Assembly: GCF_001279005.1 (NCBI RefSeq)
Contig: NZ_LGCN01000208.1
Coordinates: 1 to 64,000 of the forward strand
Length of the DNA stretch: 64,000 nucleotides
Reading direction: 5' to 3'
Source: Streptomyces caelestis
GTDB lineage: Bacteria > Actinomycetota > Actinomycetes > Streptomycetales > Streptomycetaceae
Shown: positions 57,993-64,000 of the stretch, in pieces
How positions within the stretch are numbered: the first letter of the stretch is position 1
How the letters are laid out: each line of letters starts with the position of its first letter
The notes under the pieces: generated by a model
The model's database searches: none
Seen by the model: the letters and a program-made list of their open reading frames with translations, nothing else
Told to the model about the DNA's origin: nothing
Program-made: the position numbers and the translations under genes

Positions 57993-59396
57993 ATGAGCGA
58001 CACCGATGTGCTGGTCGTGGGCGCCGGACCGACCGGCCTCGCCCTCGGCATCGACCTGGCCCGGCGCGGGATCGCCGCGCTGGTGGTGGAGCGGGGGGAC
58101 GAGCTGTTCCCCGGCTCGCGCGGCAAGGGGCTCCAGCCGCGCACCATGGAGGTCTTCGACGACCTGGGCGTGCTGGAGGCGATCCACGCGGCGGGCGGCG
58201 GCTACCCGGTGGGGATGATCTGGCGGAACGGCGAGCGGCTCGGCGAGCACCACATCGCCGACCGGGCCGGGCCGACCGAGGACTCGCCGTACGACGAGCC
58301 CTGGATGGTCCCGCAGTGGCGCACCCAGCGGATCCTGCTGGAGCGCCTGGAGGAGCTCGGCGGCGAGGTGGCCTTCGGCCGGGAGGTCACCGGCGTGACC
58401 CAGGACGGGGACGGGGTGACCGCGCGCTTCGCCTCCGGCGGGCCGGTGCGCGCCCGGTACCTCGTCGCGGCGGACGGCGGCCGGTCCGTGGTGCGCCGGG
58501 CGGTCGGCGTCGGCATGACCGGGGAGGAGGTGGACCCGCTCCCCACCCTGGTGGCGGACGTGCGGATCACCGGCCTGGACCGGGACAACTGGCACTTCTT
58601 CCCGCAGGGCGAGGGGGCCGAGGACCTCCTGGCCGTCTGCCCGCTGGCCGGGACAAAGGACTTCCAGCTGGTCGCCCGGTTCGCGGCGGGCACCGAGGTG
58701 GACCTCTCCCTGGAGGGCGTACGGCGGGTCGTCGCCGCCCGTTCGCACCTTGCCGCCGAGGACGTCACGGAGGTCCGCTGGGCCTCGGAGTTCCGCCCGC
58801 GGGTCGCGCTCGCCGACCGGTTCCGCGCGGGCCGGGTCCTCCTCGCCGGCGACGCGGCGCACGTGCACTCCCCGGCCGGCGGCCAGGGCCTCAACACCAG
58901 CGTCCAGGACGCCTACAACCTGGGCTGGAAGCTGGCCGCGGTGCTGGGCGACGGGGCGCAGGCGTCGCTGCTGGACACGTACGAGGAGGAGCGGCGCCCG
59001 ATCGCCGCGCGGATGCTGGACCTGTCCACCAGCGTCCACCGGGGGGAGACCCGGCGGGGCGGGGCCACCCGGCAACTGGGGCTCGGCTACCCCGGTTCGA
59101 CGCTCACCGCGGAGACGCGGACGGCGCCCGGCCCGGTGCGCGCGGGCGACCGGGCGCCGGACGCCACGGTGAGCGGCGTACGGCTCTTCGACGCGTTCCG
59201 GGGACCGCACTGGACCCTGCTGGCGCTGGGCGCCTCCGTCCCCGCGCCGCCCGCCGCCGTACGCCTGGTGCACGGTCCGGCGCACCGGACCTACGGGACG
59301 GGACTGTTCCTCGTCCGCCCGGACGGCTACGTGGGCTGGGCCGGGGACACGCCGGCCGGGCTCCCGGAGTACCTGGCCCGGTTCGGCGGGCGCTGA
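57993..59396 (+). CDS. FAD-dependent aromatic-ring monooxygenase
   Basis: A 467-residue class A flavoprotein hydroxylase of the PHBH/UbiH type. FAD site VLVVGAGPTGLALGIDLARRG, then RGKGLQPRTMEVFDDLGV, the D-G motif AADGGRSVVRRA, and the second FAD site GDAAHVHSPAGGQGLNTSVQDAYNLGWKL; the C-terminal domain is thioredoxin-like (VRLVHGPAHRTYGTGLFLVRPDGYVGW), as in rifampicin- and polyketide-type hydroxylases. ATG 57993 follows AAGGAGAG; the GTG 6 bases earlier is an alternative. It is the presumed target of the divergent TetR, a pattern suggesting detoxification or modification of an aromatic compound. Confidence 0.88.
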   Translation: MSDTDVLVVGAGPTGLALGIDLARRGIAALVVERGDELFPGSRGKGLQPRTMEVFDDLGVLEAIHAAGGGYPVGMIWRNGERLGEHHIADRAGPTEDSPYDEPWMVPQWRTQRILLERLEELGGEVAFGREVTGVTQDGDGVTARFASGGPVRARYLVAADGGRSVVRRAVGVGMTGEEVDPLPTLVADVRITGLDRDNWHFFPQGEGAEDLLAVCPLAGTKDFQLVARFAAGTEVDLSLEGVRRVVAARSHLAAEDVTEVRWASEFRPRVALADRFRAGRVLLAGDAAHVHSPAGGQGLNTSVQDAYNLGWKLAAVLGDGAQASLLDTYEEERRPIAARMLDLSTSVHRGETRRGGATRQLGLGYPGSTLTAETRTAPGPVRAGDRAPDATVSGVRLFDAFRGPHWTLLALGASVPAPPAAVRLVHGPAHRTYGTGLFLVRPDGYVGWAGDTPAGLPEYLARFGGR

Positions 59397-59399
59397 CCC

Positions 59400-60053
59400 T
59401 CAAGCGCTCGCCAGCGACAGCTTCGCCGCGAAGCCCAGGAACAGGGCGCCGGCCGCCGAGGTGGCGCCGGCCGCCAGCCGCCGCCTGCGCCGGAACGCGT
59501 CGGCCAGGCGGGTGCCGCCGAAGATCAGCAGCGACAGGTACAGGAAGCTGGCCGTCTGGAGCAGGGCGCCGAGGACGACGAAGGACAGCGCGGGATAGGC
59601 GTAACCGGGGTCGACGAACTGCACGAAGAAGGAGATCAGGAAGAGGATCGCCTTCGGGTTGAGCAGCGACACCACCAGGGCGCGGCGGTAGGGGTGCTCC
59701 TCCGCGGACGGCGCCGCGTCGGCCGGCTCGGCCGGTGCCGGCCCGCCCCGCTCCTTCCACATGCTCCACGCCGAACGCAGCATGCCGTACGCCATCCACG
59801 CCAGGTATCCGGCGCCGGCGTACTTCACCACCAGGAACAGCACCGGTGTCGTACTGAGCACCGAGGCCGCGCCGAGCGCCGCCAGCGTCATCAGGACGGC
59901 GTCCCCGGTGAAGACACCGGCCGCCGCCGCGTAGCCGGTGCGGACGCCCTTGCGGGCGGCGACGGAGAGGACGTAGAGGGAGTTGGGACCGGGCAGCAGG
60001 ACGATGAGGATCAGTCCCGCCAGGTAGGTGGGGAGGTCGATGACGCCGAACAT
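59400..60053 (-). CDS. LysE/RhtB-family amino-acid exporter
   Basis: A 217-residue membrane protein with six hydrophobic helices. The family pattern is visible: LPTYLAGLILIVLLPGPNSLYVLSVAARKGVRTGYAAAAGVFTGD, then YAGAGYLAWMAYGMLRS, an acidic-Pro loop, ALVVSLLNPKAILFLISFFVQFVDP and a last helix pair. Relatives export leucine, homoserine, threonine or lysine. ATG at 60053; its stop lies 3 bases from the monooxygenase stop. No regulatory gene is attached. Confidence 0.87.
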   Translation of the reverse strand: MFGVIDLPTYLAGLILIVLLPGPNSLYVLSVAARKGVRTGYAAAAGVFTGDAVLMTLAALGAASVLSTTPVLFLVVKYAGAGYLAWMAYGMLRSAWSMWKERGGPAPAEPADAAPSAEEHPYRRALVVSLLNPKAILFLISFFVQFVDPGYAYPALSFVVLGALLQTASFLYLSLLIFGGTRLADAFRRRRRLAAGATSAAGALFLGFAAKLSLASA

Positions 60054-60097
60054 GGGGGGAGTGTCGCACGGGAGTGCGGCACTCCGTCCACGGGGTT

Positions 60098-60418
60098 TCA
60101 GCCGTCGAGGAGGGAGTCCGCCGGGATCTCGACACGCACGCCGACCGACTCCGGGACGGTCATGTCCTGACCCCGCTTGAAGCGCTGGGGGGCGGGGTAC
60201 GCGCCGTCGACCGGATCGGTGTGGAGCAGGACCTCGTCGTGCTTGCGGTCCACGACCAGGTAGGCGGGGATGCCCGCCTGGGCGTAGCACTCGACCTTGG
60301 GGCCGAGACCGTCGGACCAGTTGGACGACGTGATCTCGACGACCATCCGGAAGACGTTCGGGGCCCACTCTCCACGAGAGCAACCGGGGACGGACGGCTT
60401 CCGCCCATGATCACTCAT
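60098..60418 (-). pseudogene. truncated Uma2-family (DUF820) nuclease-like remnant
   Basis: The 106-codon frame keeps only the C-terminal half of a Uma2 protein: FRMVVEITSSNWSDGLGPKVECYAQAGIPAYLVVDRKHDEV, with the active-site Glu and Lys, then VRVEIPADSLLDG. Family members are about 180-200 residues. Here the N-terminal 80 or so residues, including the first acidic residue, are missing. Upstream there are only 18 bases before the mutase stop, so the lost part was probably deleted. Scattered members of this family are abundant in Streptomyces. Confidence 0.68.
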
Positions 60419-60436
60419 ACGGAGTAACCGACCAGG

Positions 60437-62035
<1,599 letters not shown>

Positions 62036-62346
62036 GGTGTGATGCCTCCCGCTGAGCGGCGTTGCTCGACTTGCTCGCCCGGTACCCGTCCGTCACCCGG
62101 CGGTACAGGCCGACCCTTCGACGGACTGTAGCGGTGCGCGTGCGGCCCGGTGGAGGGGCGCACCCTGGGACCTTCCTCACAGCCTCGGTGGGACCCCGCT
62201 CACAGCACCACCTCGGCGGTCGTCTTCCGGTCACTCACCACCATGCCCCCTTGCTCGCCGGTGGTCATCTCCGGGGAACATCTCAGGTGACGGCCGGGCG
62301 CGGCCGGTGGGCGGGACGACGGGGGGCTGCTGTGCGGAGGAGGGGC
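62036..62346. other. 311-base divergent intergenic region
   Basis: Between the divergent mutase and L,D-transpeptidase genes. No gene is supported. It should hold both promoters; GGAGGAGGGGC just before 62347 is the transpeptidase ribosome site. No obvious operator seen. Confidence 0.5.
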
Positions 62347-63189
62347 ATGGGGAGGAAGGGGATCGCGGGTCTCGCGGCGCTGGCCGCCCTGACGGCGTGT
62401 GCGGCTGGCTGCACGGTGCGGCCCGCCGGGGAGGGCGGGTCGCCGGTGCGCATCGAGGTGCCGGGCCGGACGCCCTCCGCGTCGGCGCCGGAGCCGGAGC
62501 CGGGATCACGGGCTCCGGACGGTGGCGGGAAGTCCGCCCGTCCCGGTTCCCCGGCACCGCGCGTGCTGTGGTCCCCCGGCGACTCCGGGCGCGACGTACG
62601 CGAACTCCAGGCCCGGCTGCGGCAGGTCGCCTGGATCTTCCACGGGCCCACGGGGACGTACGACGACCTGACGGCGAAGGCGGTCCGGGGCTTCCAGGGC
62701 AGGCGCGGACTGCCGAGGACGGGGGTGACCGACTCCGTCACCTGGCAGCGGCTGCTCGCCATGACGCACGAACCGGGCAGGTGGGAGCTGTACCTGATGG
62801 GCGGCCAGCCGGCCGACGCGCCCGACCCTCGCTGCACGACCGGCCGCGCGCTGTGCATCAGCAAGTCGAGCCGCACCCTGCGCTGGATGATCGACGGGCG
62901 GACGGTGTCGACGATGCCGGTGCGCTTCGGTTCCGAGTACACGCCGACGCGTGAGGGCGTCTTCCACGTCTACTGGAAGTCCCGGCACCACGTGTCCACG
63001 CTCTACGACTCCCCCATGCCGTACGCCATGTTCTTCAGCGGCGGCCAGGCCGTGCACTTCTCGGCCGACTTCGCCGCGCGGGGATACGCCGGTTCCTCGC
63101 ACGGTTGCGTCAACGTGCGGGACGAGGAGGCCATCGCCCTGTTGTACGGGCAGGTGCGCAGCGGCGACAAGGTCGTCGTGCACTGGTGA
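62347..63189 (+). CDS. L,D-transpeptidase lipoprotein with peptidoglycan-binding domain
   Basis: A 280-residue exported protein. A short signal with lipobox ALTAC (Cys18; a further GC at 21-22), a Pro/Ser/Gly/Glu-rich wall linker to about residue 75, a PG_binding_1 domain (WSPGDSGRDVRELQARLRQV ... RGFQGRRGLPRTGVTD), and a YkuD L,D-transpeptidase domain ending SHGCVNVRDEEA, where Cys is the nucleophile and His and Arg complete the site. It forms 3-3 cross-links or attaches proteins in the wall. ATG 62347 starts directly at the signal sequence; longer upstream in-frame starts lack one. Confidence 0.9.
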   Translation: MGRKGIAGLAALAALTACAAGCTVRPAGEGGSPVRIEVPGRTPSASAPEPEPGSRAPDGGGKSARPGSPAPRVLWSPGDSGRDVRELQARLRQVAWIFHGPTGTYDDLTAKAVRGFQGRRGLPRTGVTDSVTWQRLLAMTHEPGRWELYLMGGQPADAPDPRCTTGRALCISKSSRTLRWMIDGRTVSTMPVRFGSEYTPTREGVFHVYWKSRHHVSTLYDSPMPYAMFFSGGQAVHFSADFAARGYAGSSHGCVNVRDEEAIALLYGQVRSGDKVVVHW

Positions 63190-63194
63190 GACGG

Positions 63195-63233
63195 GGCGCG
63201 GGCGGGACCGGGGGAACGTGTCCCGCCCGCGCC
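63195..63233 (+). terminator. hairpin terminator after the L,D-transpeptidase gene
   Basis: Fourteen-base arms GGCGCGGGCGGGAC and GTCCCGCCCGCGCC with an 11-base loop, 6 bases past the stop. Confidence 0.85.
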
Positions 63234-63391
63234 GAGATGCACGAGCCGTGGGTACGGGGGGAACCCCGGCTCCGTGCGACAGCCGATGACCAGTCGGCTC
63301 ACTCTTTACTGCGCCACGAGGGCCGAAAGTGTCACACCTGGCGGGGAGGAAACGTCAGCGATCAACAAAAACGCAGGTCAGGGCGGTGGCG

Positions 63392-64000
63392 TCAGGGGTT
63401 CTTCTTGCCGCCGTTGCCGTTGTTCCCGCCGTTGCCGTTGCCGCTCTTCTTGGCGCTGTTGCCGCCGTTCCCGTTGTCGACACCGTTGTCCTGGCCCTGG
63501 CCCTGGCCCTGCCCCTGCCCTTGGCCCCGCCCCTGGCCGTTGGCCTTCCCGTTGCCGTTGCTCTCGTGGGCTTCCCCGCCGGTGCCGGTCGTACCGGACG
63601 CGCCGGAGGCGGCCGGCGTGGACAGCACGTCCTCGCAGTACGGGCCGACCCGGGAGGGGCCGCCCGCCGCGTCCTCGAGGAGGTGCTCGCGTTCGCCGCT
63701 CAGCGCCCTGCCGTCGCGCCACGCGCGGCAGGCCGCGGCGATCTGCTTCCCGCCGCGTCCGGAACGGACCGCGCCGTCACCGGTGTCCACGTCGGACTCC
63801 CCCGGCGCACGGGGCCCGTCGGCGTCCCCGGCGGCGCCCGCGCCGCCCCCGGCCGTACCGGGGGCACTCCCGGAGTGCCGGTCCCCGGGCACGGCTCCGC
63901 CCGGAGCGGCGCCCTTCGGCGGAGGGGAGACCAGGGGGCGTTCGGGACGCGTGCCGGTGGCCGTGACGGAGGCGGCCGGGTCGGACCGGGGGCCGTCGGG
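63392..64000 (-). CDS. Gly/Asn/Gln-rich protein, 5' end outside window
   Basis: At least 202 residues visible; the frame stays open to the right edge, so the start lies beyond it (an in-frame GTG at 63892 is an option but upstream codons look equally coding). The first part is a Pro/Ala/Gly/Ser linker, then a small ordered segment (GKQIAAACRAWRDGRALSGEREHLLEDAAGG ... VGPYCEDVL) with two Cys, then a C-terminus of G-Q repeats (about six G-Q pairs), N-G repeats and a final G-G-K-K-N-P. The Cys pair and layout suggest an extracytoplasmic or membrane-anchored actinobacterial protein, perhaps paired with a sigma factor beyond the edge (speculative). Confidence 0.6.
   Translation of the reverse strand, partial: PDGPRSDPAASVTATGTRPERPLVSPPPKGAAPGGAVPGDRHSGSAPGTAGGGAGAAGDADGPRAPGESDVDTGDGAVRSGRGGKQIAAACRAWRDGRALSGEREHLLEDAAGGPSRVGPYCEDVLSTPAASGASGTTGTGGEAHESNGNGKANGQGRGQGQGQGQGQGQDNGVDNGNGGNSAKKSGNGNGGNNGNGGKKNP

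Overview
This is high-GC (roughly 70% or more) actinobacterial DNA with very strong G/C third-position bias, many GTG starts and several leaderless promoters. Gene content and order match the Streptomyces chromosome core: cya, bpl, pccB/pccE, maf, accA2, then sigQ-afsQ1-afsQ2. From memory this is the SCO4928-to-SCO486x region of S. coelicolor read in that order. I see no tRNA, rRNA, insertion sequence, prophage or CRISPR array.

Layout. (1) 0.2-7.8 kb: adenylate cyclase, biotin protein ligase and an acyl-CoA (propionyl-CoA) carboxylase set (pccB beta, pccE epsilon, accA2 biotinylated alpha), with maf and two small membrane proteins between. (2) 8.4-19.9 kb: DeoR-type regulator, Lpd-like flavoprotein, purine nucleoside phosphorylase, phospho-sugar mutase, deoxyribose-phosphate aldolase, a paired active/inactive aldehyde dehydrogenase and a uridine-kinase-like protein. 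A 194-bp near-perfect inverted repeat (7863-8056 and 12618-12811) brackets the deoR-lpd-pnp block. (3) 20.2-24.1 kb: SigQ, divergent from the AfsQ1/AfsQ2 two-component system and its lipoprotein. (4) 24.1-32.6 kb: VanZ-like and PspC-like proteins, adenosine deaminase, a hydrolase-like protein without its nucleophile, a LysR/MFS pair, an ECF sigma factor with a C-terminal SnoaL-like domain, a STAS protein and an AEC transporter. (5) 32.6-41 kb: nucleoside uptake and breakdown, namely two BmpA lipoproteins, an ABC ATPase, two permeases, cytidine deaminase and thymidine phosphorylase. (6) 41.3-43.5 kb: M20 amidohydrolase and a PIN-type toxin-antitoxin pair. (7) 43.6-57.1 kb: a cell-surface glycopolymer locus built on a CMP-activated nonulosonic acid (NeuB-like synthase, NeuA-like synthetase fused to a HAD phosphatase), with glycosyltransferases resembling GT52, polysialyltransferase, GT2, GT29 and GT8-pyruvyltransferase, plus an O-acyltransferase. 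It fits the teichulosonic-acid (poly-Kdn) type of streptomycete wall polymer. (8) 57.3-64 kb: TetR/FAD-monooxygenase pair, LysE exporter, Uma2 remnant, B12-dependent acyl-CoA mutase, L,D-transpeptidase and a partial gene at the right edge.

The main hidden structure is a dispersed nucleoside regulon. The 12-bp palindrome CTACGCGCGTAG lies in front of pnp, deoC, add and the ABC ATPase operon, and a 10/12 variant (TAACGCGCGTAG) lies in front of both bmpA genes. Together these genes import nucleosides, deaminate them, phosphorolyse them to (deoxy)ribose-1-phosphate, isomerise that to the 5-phosphate, cleave it to glyceraldehyde-3-phosphate plus acetaldehyde, and probably oxidise the acetaldehyde. 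The regulator is not identified; the DeoR-family protein at 8413-9354 is a neighbour, not a proven partner.

All functional calls rest on motif recognition by eye; no similarity search was run.
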